NCBI RefSeq assembly: GCF_038004425.1
Contig: NZ_JBBORC010000001.1
Span: 1,775,001 to 1,839,000, forward strand
Reading direction: 5' to 3'
Length of the DNA stretch: 64,000 bases
Source: Solibacillus sp. FSL W7-1464
Lineage (GTDB): Bacteria > Bacillota > Bacilli > Bacillales_A > Planococcaceae
How positions within the stretch are numbered: the stretch's first letter is position 1; every line of letters starts with the position of its first letter. Shown piece after piece: positions 35,829 through 46,534 of this stretch. The notes beneath the pieces were generated by a model. It saw only the letters and a list, made by a program, of their open reading frames with translations, had not been told where the DNA came from and did no database searches. A program made the translations under genes and the position numbers.

Positions 35829-35984
35829 TGTACAAAATATAAATTGTACAATAAACATAATGTATTTCTCTCCATATAAAGGATTTAAGGAACTTTCATG
35901 AAATAAATTACTGTACATTACATTTAAAGGGTATTTATAGCATTAATATATATCTTTCCAATTAATTCTATTTATTTCTGTACA
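35829..35984. repeat. TGTACA repeats at the element's left end
   Basis: TGTACAA (35829) and TTGTACA (35844) form an inverted repeat with an 8-base spacer, and further TGTACA copies lie at 35912 and 35979. The cluster between the ligD break and recombinase A suggests recombinase-binding sites or an operator. Confidence 0.45.
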
Positions 35985-36047
35985 TATTTTTATTTATATG
36001 CATTAATTGTAAATATAGGAATTATATTTTGAAAGGAGGTTGGTTAA

Positions 36048-37289
36048 ATGAGTACAAAGATATATCCGATATATAATTCAAACTACAAATTTAGAGCTGA
36101 TACAATTTGGATGGATTGGAAAATAAAAAAAAATGGTGAATTCGAAAAAAAACAAATAGCATTTATATGTCTTCAGAATAAGGATAATCAATTTGAAATA
36201 GTACATCCAATAACTGATTTTATCTTTTTCAATTGGAGGTATGCTTCATATAACACACAGCGAAAACATGCTTTAAACTTATCCTCCTTTTTAAATTTTA
36301 TTATAGATAATAGAAATAAATTTAAATTAAAATCATTAAGAGATTTAGAAATTACTCATGGAGAGAAATTTCTTAACAATTTAACAGAAGATGGAAAAGC
36401 AAGACAAACAGTTAAAGATATTGAAAGAACCCTGACTTTATTTTATTATTACCTCTCAAACAAAGAATGCTTACCCCTAGTCGCTTCCACAACTTTTGAG
36501 TCATATTATAACGAAAGTGGTAAAAAAATACACATATCTCCATTTAAGAATGTTATTCTTCCTAGTTTCTCAAGTAATGAAATGGAACACACTTTTCCTA
36601 TTGAACATTTACCATTATTCTTTGAAATAGCTTGCTTGACTGCAAAACCTATTGTTCTTGGTTTATACTTTCAGATTTTCGGTGGATTAAGAGTTGGTGA
36701 GGTTGTGAATATAAAGAGAAGTTCAATTAAACATACGGTAAATGGGGAATCTATGCTTATAAATTTGAAGGAAAACATGTTCCGTACTGATTTAAAGGAT
36801 ACCAATGGTGCCGATTACGTTAAGAAAGAAAGAAAGCAATCGGTAATGATTTTACAAAACTGGTTTAACCAACTTTATAACGATCATTTAGAACTATATA
36901 CTTGTGAAGATGGGACAAGCGCATTATTTGTTAATCGTGATGGAAAGGCAATGACTGCGAAAAGTTATAGGCAATACTTTGATAAGGTAAAAAAATATTT
37001 TATATATTGTTTAAAAAATAGCAATAATATTAATGATAAATTACTTGCTCACCACCTTAGAATTTCTAAGTGGTCAACTCATATTGGAAGAGGAATCTTT
37101 AGTAATATGTTAGCTGAGTATGCAAAAAATCCTTATGAAATTGCAGTTCCCCGTGGTGATAGTTCACTTCTTTCCTCTTTAAGATATCTTAAGGGGACCT
37201 CTAGATTTCGAAAAAAATTAGAAGAGAGATTAAATCATATGCATGGTTTCTATATTCCTCGTCTTATTGAAAGTAAAAATGAAAAATGA
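36048..37289 (+). CDS. tyrosine recombinase A of the ligD-inserted element
   Basis: This is a 413-residue site-specific integrase. The N-terminal half (about residues 55-150) is a SAM-like core-binding domain. The catalytic domain has R in FGGLRVGEVVNI (about 216), an H-x-x-R box in STHIGRGIFSNML (about 345) and a candidate nucleophile Tyr in SLRYLKG (about 383). GAAAGGAGG lies before the ATG. It appears intact, unlike its two downstream partners. It presumably acts with recombinase C and protein B in excision and integration. Confidence 0.85.
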   Translation: MSTKIYPIYNSNYKFRADTIWMDWKIKKNGEFEKKQIAFICLQNKDNQFEIVHPITDFIFFNWRYASYNTQRKHALNLSSFLNFIIDNRNKFKLKSLRDLEITHGEKFLNNLTEDGKARQTVKDIERTLTLFYYYLSNKECLPLVASTTFESYYNESGKKIHISPFKNVILPSFSSNEMEHTFPIEHLPLFFEIACLTAKPIVLGLYFQIFGGLRVGEVVNIKRSSIKHTVNGESMLINLKENMFRTDLKDTNGADYVKKERKQSVMILQNWFNQLYNDHLELYTCEDGTSALFVNRDGKAMTAKSYRQYFDKVKKYFIYCLKNSNNINDKLLAHHLRISKWSTHIGRGIFSNMLAEYAKNPYEIAVPRGDSSLLSSLRYLKGTSRFRKKLEERLNHMHGFYIPRLIESKNEK

Positions 37290-37427
37290 AATTAGGTGAA
37301 CGAATGGATAAGTTTACAATTAGAGAAGCTGCTATTTATCTCGGTGTGTCTGAAGAAAAAGTTTATCATTGGACAAGTGTATTTCGCAAGTTAAATATGA
37401 GCCAATTGTTAATTAAAATATGAGCCA

Positions 37428-38180
37428 CTAAAAATTGCTCTGTTCGATCCATTCTTTCGTTTCTAAAATTCGATAGGAGCCACCAATCATGTTGATGATG
37501 TGCGCTCGATGCGTGAGTCGATCGGTTAAAGCTGATGTTAATACTGGATCGTGGAATACTTCTTCCCAGCGTTCAAACGTTAGATTACTTGTTATAATTG
37601 TCGCTGCTCGACCGGCACGTAACGATAAGTGCGTGAACAGAAGTTCTGCTCCTTCTTTATCGAATGAAATGTACCCGAGTTCATCGATGATGACTAAATC
37701 ATACTTCTCAAATTTTAGTTCAAAGGAGCGCAATGTTCTCGCAGAACGGCTTTCCTTTAATTGATTCACAAGTGATGCTACACTTGTGAAATACACTTTA
37801 TAGCCCGCTAAACAGGCTTCAATGCCTAATCCAATCGCAAGATGGGTTTTACCGGTACCAGGTGAGCCAATTAATAATACATTTTGCTTCTCCTGTATAA
37901 ACTTTAGTTCCTTCAAATGAGGAAGGCGAACCGCCGCATTTTGCGGCAGTGCCTCTACATCTAATTCCTCTAATAGCTTTTTCTCTGGGAAGTTGGCTAA
38001 TCGAATTCGATTAGCTTTTGCTCGCACGTATCGGTCCTCCATTTCCTGTTTTAAAGCGAAATAGAGAAAGTCAGCCGGGGTTGTATGTTGTTCAAATAAT
38101 ACTTCTTGTTCAAGTAAAGAACGAATACTTGGTAAACGTAATTCTTTACACATTTCAATCATCTCTTTTTGCTTGTCCAT
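37428..38180 (-). CDS. istB: IS21 helper ATPase IstB
   Basis: This 250-residue DnaC-like AAA+ ATPase assists the IstA transposase in target capture. Walker A is GSPGTGKTH (about 104-112) and Walker B is DLVIIDELGYI (about 160-170). A sensor arginine region (TSALTDRLTHRAH) is present. It overlaps the end of istA by one base, so the two are coupled. Confidence 0.95.
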   Translation of the reverse strand: MDKQKEMIEMCKELRLPSIRSLLEQEVLFEQHTTPADFLYFALKQEMEDRYVRAKANRIRLANFPEKKLLEELDVEALPQNAAVRLPHLKELKFIQEKQNVLLIGSPGTGKTHLAIGLGIEACLAGYKVYFTSVASLVNQLKESRSARTLRSFELKFEKYDLVIIDELGYISFDKEGAELLFTHLSLRAGRAATIITSNLTFERWEEVFHDPVLTSALTDRLTHRAHIINMIGGSYRILETKEWIEQSNF

Positions 38181-39733
38181 TAATGAACCACTCCTGTTCC
38201 TTTAGAATGAAATAATGCTGCTAATGAAGATAAATTATCTAAAGATTGACTGGTGACATCATCTTGGCCAGTTAAAACAGTACGTACTTCAGCTGACTGT
38301 TCTGCTAAGAAAATGATTTTTTCCGTTGTTAGATGAACCAAAGGGTTCTTTTCTAGTTCAGTAATGACTTCTAGTACTCTTGTTAGGCAATCTCGTTCTT
38401 TGACATAAACAAGTAGTTCTAGAAAATCTTTTTCATTTCCGATATAATAGCGGTGGTAGATATTTTTTATATCTTTTGGTGCTTGGCTCAAACATTCACT
38501 TTGGGCTAAGGCACCTTTTTTCTTTTCCAAGGTGTTTAAATAGTGGTAGATATTCATCACCCAGGCATGAACTTGCCAGCTTCGTTTATGCTTCGCGATG
38601 CATTCACCTTCGCTAAATAGAAGCACTTCCTCTGCACGAGCTTTTAACTTAATGTATTCTCCTACATGCCCCTCGGGTACAGAGTAGCGATTGTGACGGT
38701 AGGTAACCGTACTATATTTATCCACACGTAGCTCCACTAATTCTGCAGGGTCGAACGGTGCCGCTGTTAAACTGCCAGCTCGTTCAGCTTTTTCTTCCAA
38801 CATCAATTCATGATGTGTTTTCTCTTTCAAATAATGAACGCGACCATTTAATTTTTCGATAATAGAAACTAAATACTCCTGTGCCTCTTCTAAAGAAACA
38901 AACGTATCTCGATGCGCAAATGCTTTGCGACGTATGTATTCCACACTTCGCTCCACATGGCCTTTTTCATTGCCTTTACGAGGCTGACAAAGTCGTATTT
39001 GAAAATGATAATGCAAGGATAAACTTTTCATACCGTCGGTAATAAAACGATCATAACCGATAAAGTTTTTGACAACTGTACGCATATTATCGTATGTAAA
39101 AACGTGTGGCACAAAGCCTAAAGCTTCGATACATTTTACGTGTGCATCCTGTACACAAACCATTGTTTCTGATTCGTAGAGTCGCGCAAAGCGATCGTTA
39201 CTATAGGCTAGAGTAAATACGGCCATTGAAAAACTTCTTAGTTTTCCATCGATAAATAACTTTACTTCTCCCCAATCAAACTCAATTTCACGACCAACTT
39301 TAGGCTCTTGGCGGATGAATACTTCCTTTTGCTTCTTTTCCTCACGATTCACGAAATTGCGAACTGTCGTATAGCCGATTTTAAACCCTTCATCTAAAAG
39401 TTTGTCATGTATATCAATAATCTTTAATTGCTGCTTATGCATATTTACTTCACGCTTATTTTCATTCTGTTTCATCATCTCGCGAATACGCTTCATCACC
39501 GTATTTGTTAAAGCTCTCTTTTTTCCCTTACGCTTTTTATATGCCGGAGGCGTAACGTAATTATCTGTAATCGGTAAATTCCTTGTATCTTGTTGTCTTG
39601 CCGCTAAGTCTTGTTCGATATATTTCTTAACAGTATTTCGTGACATATTAAGCTTCTCTGCAATTTGACGCTGACTTGTATTGTGCTGGTAGTACTCAAT
39701 CAATACCAATTGCTTTTTCTCCAAACTGATCAC
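38180..39733 (-). CDS. istA: IS21-family transposase IstA
   Basis: This 517-residue DDE transposase has an N-terminal HTH (TSQRQIAEKLNMSRNTVKKYI). The catalytic core has its first D in EIEFDWGEVKLF, its second in FTYDNMRTV and its E in NEKGHVERSVEYIRR. The C-terminal part is the usual IS21 beta-barrel region (YRHNRYSVPEGHVG). The start may be GTG 39733 or TTG 39724, as an AGAGGTGAT site suits the second better. It looks intact. Confidence 0.93.
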   Translation of the reverse strand: MISLEKKQLVLIEYYQHNTSQRQIAEKLNMSRNTVKKYIEQDLAARQQDTRNLPITDNYVTPPAYKKRKGKKRALTNTVMKRIREMMKQNENKREVNMHKQQLKIIDIHDKLLDEGFKIGYTTVRNFVNREEKKQKEVFIRQEPKVGREIEFDWGEVKLFIDGKLRSFSMAVFTLAYSNDRFARLYESETMVCVQDAHVKCIEALGFVPHVFTYDNMRTVVKNFIGYDRFITDGMKSLSLHYHFQIRLCQPRKGNEKGHVERSVEYIRRKAFAHRDTFVSLEEAQEYLVSIIEKLNGRVHYLKEKTHHELMLEEKAERAGSLTAAPFDPAELVELRVDKYSTVTYRHNRYSVPEGHVGEYIKLKARAEEVLLFSEGECIAKHKRSWQVHAWVMNIYHYLNTLEKKKGALAQSECLSQAPKDIKNIYHRYYIGNEKDFLELLVYVKERDCLTRVLEVITELEKNPLVHLTTEKIIFLAEQSAEVRTVLTGQDDVTSQSLDNLSSLAALFHSKGTGVVH

Positions 39734-42700
39734 CTCTATATCCTCCTAACTTTTAACAGTTAGGATTATTTTGATATAAAGTGGCTCATATTTCAATTGC
39801 GTTTGTGGCTCAGTTTTAGCTTAACAAATACAGACAAGATCAAATCGATTAGAAACTTGTTCATCTTTTAATTCAAAAAGAATCTTGATTGCTAAAAAAG
39901 TATTGGAAGATTTCAAATTTACAAATTCAAAAGAACTCTCTTTTTTGAAAAAGGGTGTTCCCAAAGGCTTTTTTACAGTAGATATGTTAGCTCAAAGATT
40001 CAACGTTAAAAGAGATACAATTAATTTATGGATAAATAAAAATATTTTTAAAAATATAGAAAAATCAGGAGTCCCATATGGTTCACCTGAGTACTATTTG
40101 ATTCCTGAAACCGATGTAATTGAATATGAAAGGGAAATCAATGATATTGAGGAACGATATATAAAATCTACTGTTGTCCAAGAAACATTGGGCATTTCTG
40201 CAGGTTCATTATATATACTAAAAAAAAAGGGATATTTTGAGGACAGCATAATCTGGAAAGGTAAATTGTATTTATCTAAGTCATCTGTAATATCGCTCAA
40301 GAAAAAGTTAGACCAAGAAAGCCAAATGTTAAGTACGAAGGAATTGTCGGAAAACCTAGGGGTTTCAGTTGAACAAGTCCTTAAAATATTTAGACCTGAC
40401 TTACAATTGTCTCTAAGAGGGGGTAAGTTTCTATTATCTAAAGAAAATTTTGAAAATTTTCTGAGAGATAATGGTGATCTTCTGGCTTATAAAAATAAAG
40501 TTATTCCAAAGGGATATTACAATACAAATATGTTAGCCCAATACTTTAATGTTAATCAAACAGAAATAGTACGTTGGATAAATCAGGGTAGATTTGATAG
40601 AATTAGAAAATTTAGGGAATCTACTTCAGGACAAACAAGTATTTTTCTTATACCTGAATCCTCTGTAAGAAAGTATGAGGAATTTCTTGATGATTTAAAT
40701 AAAAATTATGTAACCCCAAACCAAGCTATGGATATCCTAAATGTAAGTAGTTCAACAATTGGTAATTGGATAAATAACAAAAAAATATCCGGTGGAATAC
40801 TTTGGCTTCGCACTTGGTATCTTCCACTGAAAGAAATCAAAGGAATTATATCTCAAAAATTGTTATTAAAAAAGTTAATATCTTGTAATAAAGCTGCAGA
40901 ATTATTAGGTGTCTCTCGTAAAACAATAAAAAAATGTTTAGAATTGAACTTATTTAAAGTAACAATTATACAAAATAAAGTTTATTTAAGTCGAGAAGAA
41001 TTGGAAACACTCCCTGATGATTTTTTTGAGAAATTGAAATCAAATTATAATTTATACGCGTGTAAAATAAAAAGACCTGAAGGATATTTAACCATTAAAG
41101 AAGTAGCTGAAAAACTAAATATCTCTTATAATTCCGCGAGCGAACTTATTAATAATGGTAAATTAGGTACACCTATAGAATTTCTAGAAAACGGAAAAAA
41201 GTTAAAAGCAATTAGTCTGGATGAAATGAAATTATATATTACAAAATTGGAAAAAAAATCAGAAAAACAAAAACATTGTTTAAATGCAAGTGATGCAGCT
41301 CGTTATTTAAATATACATTCTACAACGTTAAGTAGTTATATAAAAAAAGGGTATTTTCCTAATGGTTTTAAAGAAAATAATTATTTCTATATCCCTCTAA
41401 CAGATTTAGAGGAATATAAGAGAATTAGAAATTTATCAAAACTACCAAACGAAAAGGGAATAAAAATCGATAAAGCTTTTTTGCTAGAACATTTAATTCA
41501 TTCCATTAAAAATTTCAAAATCCCAAAGCATATTGAAAAAACTAGGGAGTACTATATTGATTATATTTCGGTACGAATATCATCATTAAATGGTCATATA
41601 AGCTATGTTAAGTCAGAATGTTCTCGAGCTAAAATTTGCTATGAAAAAATCATTTTAAATTTAACTAACGAATGTTTTGAATTAAGTGAAGAAGAAATCC
41701 ATTCCATCCTTATAGATGAATCTTATGCACTGTCTCACAGGACTCTAGTAAATTGGTTTTTTCAGTATGTTTTTGGTATCTTGGGTATCGATAATAAGAA
41801 AAACTTTATTATTACCCCTTCATCATCCACTAAAGATGATGAAAAAGAAATCTATTCTCCTGAGATTTATCTTGAATACCTTTCCTATACCAAAAATATT
41901 GATAGGCATGTTTTAGAGGCATTAAAGAGTAAGCATTATGCTAATATGTGGCTTTTTACTATTATGCATCTAATAGATACGTGGAGATCTACAGACATTG
42001 TTAATAGTCTTAAAAATATAGAATTAGAAGCCGTAGAGATTAATGATTTTGAATGGTTTTTGACAAACAAAGTTACAAAAGAACAGGCTCAAATTGTAAT
42101 AAATCAAATTTATTATAAGACTAGAAGTTTAACCACATCAAAGACTAATTCACTCTTAACCTTTCTTGTACCTATGGATTTTATCCTGGCTGCAGGAAAT
42201 GCATTTATAATCTGCGAGTTACATCGTCGACATACTAAGGATGAGTTTTTACTTCAAACACTTATTTCAAATAGTCTAAGGGCTCGTAAACCAAACAATC
42301 AGCATTTAAATTTCTTTAAATATAATGAAGATTTAAGAGACTTTAAAAGTTTAGTAATGAATCGTTCAACCATGACTTATCTTTTTAATAGTATTGTAGA
42401 TGAAGCTCCTGATCCTGAATTGGCATTAACATATACACAGCAGACGCGTTCTCATGAAAAAGAAGATACTACAGCTATCTATGTTAAAGCTACAAACTTC
42501 GATGGATCCCTTGGAAATGTTTCTTTAAACTTATTCAATAGAGGTCATTTTGGATGGTTATACAATACATTAATTAAGCTTTTATTTGAAGATGGAATTG
42601 ATCCAATACCAATTGATGTCAGATCGCATTATATAATGGAATTAAGAAAAGAATTTAGCCCTAAGCAAATAGAGGATTGGGCAGTATTTCTCAAAAATAT

Positions 42701-44115
42701 TGATAAAAAAAGGCTGCCTATATTAAATAAACTAAGTAAATTAAATAATCTACAAATTAAAGAATTAATAAATGGCATATTAAGTGGAAAAAGGCCTTCT
42801 CGTAATGAACACGGTTCATGTTTGAGTTACCCTGATTGCGAGAAACCGCATCTACAGTCATGCTATTCATGTGAATTCTTTATTCCAGAAGTATATACAA
42901 TTATTCATATTAAACAAGAAATTGAAAATTTAATGACATCGATTGAGTCAACGATGTATACAACTATTATTGAGAGGGATTCTTACTTTCTAAAAATATA
43001 TTTATTACTTCTGAATGAAGCTATTTCTGTCTATGGAGAGAAATATATCGAAACTTTTATTGATCTAGTTGGCATTAGAAAACGAGTCTTACAGTTGAGT
43101 CCATTACTAATGTAAACCAAAGGGGATGGCATATAATATGGAAGTAAAAATCGACATTGGTAAACTTTCTGAGAATATTACATTAAAATCAATTGAAAAC
43201 GTAACACATACACAAATTCCAGAAGAGGAATTGAGGAAATACTTTTCTTTTTTGAAAGAAAACTCTTTAATTAATGCTGATAATTTTGATGATTCAGTGT
43301 GGTTAATATATAACGAAAATAAAGACAGAGAAATTATATTTAAATTTGATTTAGAGATGTATCAAGAATTAAATAAAGCTCTAAAAGGTTATATACTTCT
43401 AAAAAGAATGACAGGAACAGCTATCACTACTTGCCAAAGAATACTAATGACATTAAAAAGAGTTATCTTAAAAACGAGTAAATTTGAAGATTTAAAGGAG
43501 CTAGAAATCTTTTTAATGTCGCAAACCTCAATTGTCGGATTTGAAACGGCTGGGATAATTAGATTATTTTTAACTTTTTATGAACATCCATTGAGTTCGG
43601 AGATTATCGATATTTGTAACTCTATAAAAACCCCAGAGAAAAAAAACCGAGAACTACCGTATTTTCCTGATGTAATTGCCTTCGATGAAATTATAGAGGA
43701 ATTCTTTAGTTCATACAATTCAGAGGAATATTTTCGGTTTTATCCCATTTTAATTTGGTGGAAACTAACAAATGTATTACCAATGAGAATTATTGAAGTT
43801 CTTAAACTAAAAAAAAATTGTATAGATAAAAAAAAAGATGGAACCTTTTGGATTATCCTTCCAAGAGAGAAGAAAAAAGCAAACTCTCCTTTTAAATTAG
43901 ATATTACTGATACAGTTCAAATTAATAAAGAAACATACGAAATCATATTATGTTACATTAATTTTATAGATAACAATAAAGTAGAAACAGAATATTTATT
44001 TCCCTATGATCTATATGTTAAATTTTTACCAAATCCAAAAGGGAGCTCTGGTCAAAGAAAAGTAAGCGTCAAATAGCGGCCACCTAGTTTTAGGCAGCCG
44101 CTATTGTTATGTTAT

Positions 44116-45714
44116 CTATATAGTTCGTTTTGGTACGTGGCAGTTGGTCGGAATTTTATCTGACCAAGGCATCAACGCATCTAACGCTGCGTCGTCTGTT
44201 CGTTCAATTAACGGCAGCTGTTCCAAGACATACGTTAAATATTTCAGCGGATCGAGTTGGTTCTCTTTGGCTGTTTCTACAATACTGTAAATGACAGCAC
44301 TAGCCTTTGCGCCTTTTGGAGAACTCGCAAATAACCACGCCTTGCGACCGATAACGAACGGTTTAATCGAACGTTCGCCTCGATTATTATCTAACTCTAG
44401 ACGACCATCCTTTAAAAATACCACGAGTTTTTGCCACTGATTTAAACAGTATGTAATGGCTTCACCTAATTTTGTTTTTGGTGCGACACGGGCTTTTTCT
44501 GTTTTTAGCCATACTAAAAAATCATCTAATACAGGTTTACTCTGCTTCAGACGTTCATCGTAGCGACGTTCAGGTGTACAGTCGTCCATTTTATTAATCT
44601 TTTTGTCGATCGCAAATAAACGATTACAGAATTGAAGGCCTATTTTTGCGGCACATGGCTGCTCTGTATTTTGTAGATTTGCTGGTAAGGATTTCAGTGC
44701 TTCATCATATTTTCGACGCGCGTGCGCCCAGCACCCGACCAACTCGACATTTTTCAAGTCGTGATAACCTGCATATCCATCGACATGGAGATAACCTGAA
44801 AAACCTTGTAAAAATGCTTTGGGATGTTTACCCGAGCGTGTAGTTTGATAGTCATAAAGCACGATGGGCGCTACTTCTCGACCTGTTCGATACATCCACA
44901 TAAACGATTTGCTTGTCGCAGCGCGACCAGGTTCATTTAATACTTGTAAACTGGTCTCATCCGCATGGGCAATATCCTCTTGTAGTAGTTTTTTATGAAG
45001 ATGATGATATAAATGGATAAGCCATGTGTTCGCCCCATACATCATCCAGTTCGCCATCGTTTGACGTGAGAGTGAAATGCCCATTCGCTCTAATTGTTTT
45101 TCTTGTCGATAAAGCGGAAGACCTTCACAATATTTTTGGCTCATCAAATAAGCCATCGCTGATGGCGAAGCTAAGCTACCTGGATACATAGGCGCTGGCA
45201 TTTTCGCTGTGACGATAGGTGTTTCTGTTCCTTCTTTTTCACAATGACGGCAGCTGTAAATGTGTTGAACATGTTCGACCACTTCGACTTGTGCCGGAAT
45301 GATTTTCAATTCACGACGGATTTGTGTACTCATTTCGTGTGTCTTTTCACCGCAACACAAACAAACCTGCTCTTCTTCGCTTAAACGATAGTGAATCGTT
45401 TCGACAGGCAAGTTTTCTAACATCGCTTCGATTTGACCCGAACGCTTTTTACGTTTATAGGTAACCGTTTCAAGCGTCGGTTCTTCGACCGTGTTATCTG
45501 ACGTCATTTCCATTTCATTGAATAGCGTCAGCGTAAGTTGATCTTGGTTGGTTTTTTCACTTGAAGCACCATACTTCTTTTGTTGGCTCAGGCGGAACTG
45601 TGCTTCCCACCAGTTGAGTTTAGCCAGTAGGGCTTCATTTTGTTTTTCCAACGCCGCATTCTTTTTTGCGAGTTCTTCAATTGTAAGTGTTGGAGTAAGT
45701 TCGATTTTTACCAT
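44116..45714 (-). CDS. tnpC: IS66 transposase TnpC
   Basis: This 532-residue IS66 DDE transposase begins with a leucine-zipper region ([28 protein letters not shown]). A zinc-finger-like CLCCGEKTH follows. The catalytic D is in [10 protein letters not shown], the second D in [12 protein letters not shown] and E in [13 protein letters not shown]. Length is typical. It is the last gene of the IS66 set and appears intact. Confidence 0.95.
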   Translation of the reverse strand: MVKIELTPTLTIEELAKKNAALEKQNEALLAKLNWWEAQFRLSQQKKYGASSEKTNQDQLTLTLFNEMEMTSDNTVEEPTLETVTYKRKKRSGQIEAMLENLPVETIHYRLSEEEQVCLCCGEKTHEMSTQIRRELKIIPAQVEVVEHVQHIYSCRHCEKEGTETPIVTAKMPAPMYPGSLASPSAMAYLMSQKYCEGLPLYRQEKQLERMGISLSRQTMANWMMYGANTWLIHLYHHLHKKLLQEDIAHADETSLQVLNEPGRAATSKSFMWMYRTGREVAPIVLYDYQTTRSGKHPKAFLQGFSGYLHVDGYAGYHDLKNVELVGCWAHARRKYDEALKSLPANLQNTEQPCAAKIGLQFCNRLFAIDKKINKMDDCTPERRYDERLKQSKPVLDDFLVWLKTEKARVAPKTKLGEAITYCLNQWQKLVVFLKDGRLELDNNRGERSIKPFVIGRKAWLFASSPKGAKASAVIYSIVETAKENQLDPLKYLTYVLEQLPLIERTDDAALDALMPWSDKIPTNCHVPKRTI

Positions 45715-45752
45715 AGATAAAGAAATTCGACCTGATTAGCCGAATTCCTTTT

Positions 45753-46106
45753 TCAAATGACAACTTTAGCAGAAATCTTCATATGTGAGGATTTTTGATT
45801 CATAGGTAACCCTTCGAGTAACCATTTAAATTGCCTGCCTGAAATTTTCAATGGCGTAGTCGCTTCATCGGGCCAGTCAAACAGGCCATCTTCTAAACGA
45901 CGATAAAAGAGCCAAAATCCATTATGGTCCCAGTGAAGGATTTTTAATTTATCCTTTTTTCGGTTACAGAATACAAAGAGATGCGATGAAAAGGGATCAA
46001 GCTGAAAGCTTTCTTGTACAATTGCAGCGAGACCATCCACGGATTTCCGTAAATCTGTTGGTCCACACGCAATGAACACTTGATCCATTCTTAAATTAGT
46101 GAACAT
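45753..46106 (-). CDS. tnpB: IS66 accessory protein TnpB
   Basis: This 117-residue IS66 Orf2 protein (VFIACGPTDLRKSVDGLAAIV, LFVFCNRKKDKLKILHWDHNGFWLFYRRLE) is required for IS66 transposition. Its precise role is unsettled. The ATG at 46106 overlaps the end of tnpA. A TTG four codons earlier is possible. Confidence 0.92.
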   Translation of the reverse strand: MFTNLRMDQVFIACGPTDLRKSVDGLAAIVQESFQLDPFSSHLFVFCNRKKDKLKILHWDHNGFWLFYRRLEDGLFDWPDEATTPLKISGRQFKWLLEGLPMNQKSSHMKISAKVVI

Positions 46107-46413
46107 GATGTTGGACAACCTGAAGGACTTTCGTTAAAGTCGCTTCATCAAAATCGGGTGGACAGTCAATGGTGATGCCATTTAATTTAATCGTAATGGG
46201 AATCGTTTCAGGTAGAACAGGCTCTTGTACAACAACAGGTAACCACTGAGCAGGTTGAATTTTTGTCTGCGTCCGTGATTTACGCAGCCACTGATACATA
46301 CTTTGAACAGGTACATTTTCTTTTGCGCACCAAGCAGCAACGCTTGCTTCACCACTCGTGTGGAAAGCTTGAATACGAGATTGCCACATCAGCTGACGTT
46401 CTGATCGTTTCAT
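46096..46413 (-). CDS. tnpA: IS66 accessory protein TnpA
   Basis: This 105-residue helix-turn-helix protein (RIQAFHTSGEASVAAWCAKENVPVQSMYQWLRK) is the first gene of the IS66 operon. ATG 46413 follows TTGGAGG. The C-terminus contains the usual PITIKLNGITIDCP segment. It overlaps tnpB. Confidence 0.9.
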   Translation of the reverse strand: MKRSERQLMWQSRIQAFHTSGEASVAAWCAKENVPVQSMYQWLRKSRTQTKIQPAQWLPVVVQEPVLPETIPITIKLNGITIDCPPDFDEATLTKVLQVVQHHVH

Positions 46414-46534
46414 AAAAAAACCTCCAACTTCATTCATTGTCATGATTGTCTCATGGCCATTGAATTCGTTGAAGGTGTGCTATATTTGGCGCTTACAAAG
46501 AAAAGGAAAAAAGAATAGATTAATCGATAAATAT

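Larger units (their letters stand above)
37398..39826 (-). mobile_element. IS21-family element 1
   Basis: It contains istA and istB on the minus strand. Both ends carry repeated TGAGCCA motifs: 37398 and 37421 on the left, and TGGCTCA at 39782 and 39806 on the right. Taking TGAGCC as the left end and TTAACA as the right end gives the TG...CA rule and an AATA target duplication (37394-37397 and 39827-39830). Its removal keeps the host frame through ...FRKLN-TDKIKS..., which supports these ends. Confidence 0.8.
37304..43115 (+). pseudogene. giant multi-helix-turn-helix protein B, interrupted
   Basis: The start is ATG 37304 after AGGTGA. The gene is split by an IS21-family element at 37398-39826. 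Removing that element and one AATA duplication leaves 3n+1 bases. One extra T in CTTTTAA (about 39865-39871) throws the frame, and dropping it gives one protein of about 1125 residues. Nine MerR/AlpA-like HTH modules are visible, the first in the 5' piece (FTIREAAIYLGVSEEKVYHW) and eight after the IS. They repeat as three sets of three, with set members PKGFFTVDMLAQRFNV, PKGYYNTNMLAQYFNV and PEGYLTIKEVAEKLNI. A unique 500-residue helical domain follows, with a cysteine cluster near the end (CLSYPDCEKPH...CYSC). The second piece (39885-43115) may still be expressed. Confidence 0.75.
44062..46496 (-). mobile_element. IS66-family element
   Basis: Terminal repeats are GTAAGCGTCAAATAG (left) and, inverted, GTAAGCGCCAAATAT (right). 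An exact 8-bp duplication AAAGAAAA flanks it (44054-44061 and 46497-46504). It carries tnpA, tnpB and tnpC on the minus strand. A hairpin near the left end (AATAGCGGCC/GCCGCTATT, 44073-44108) terminates tnpC. Confidence 0.93.
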
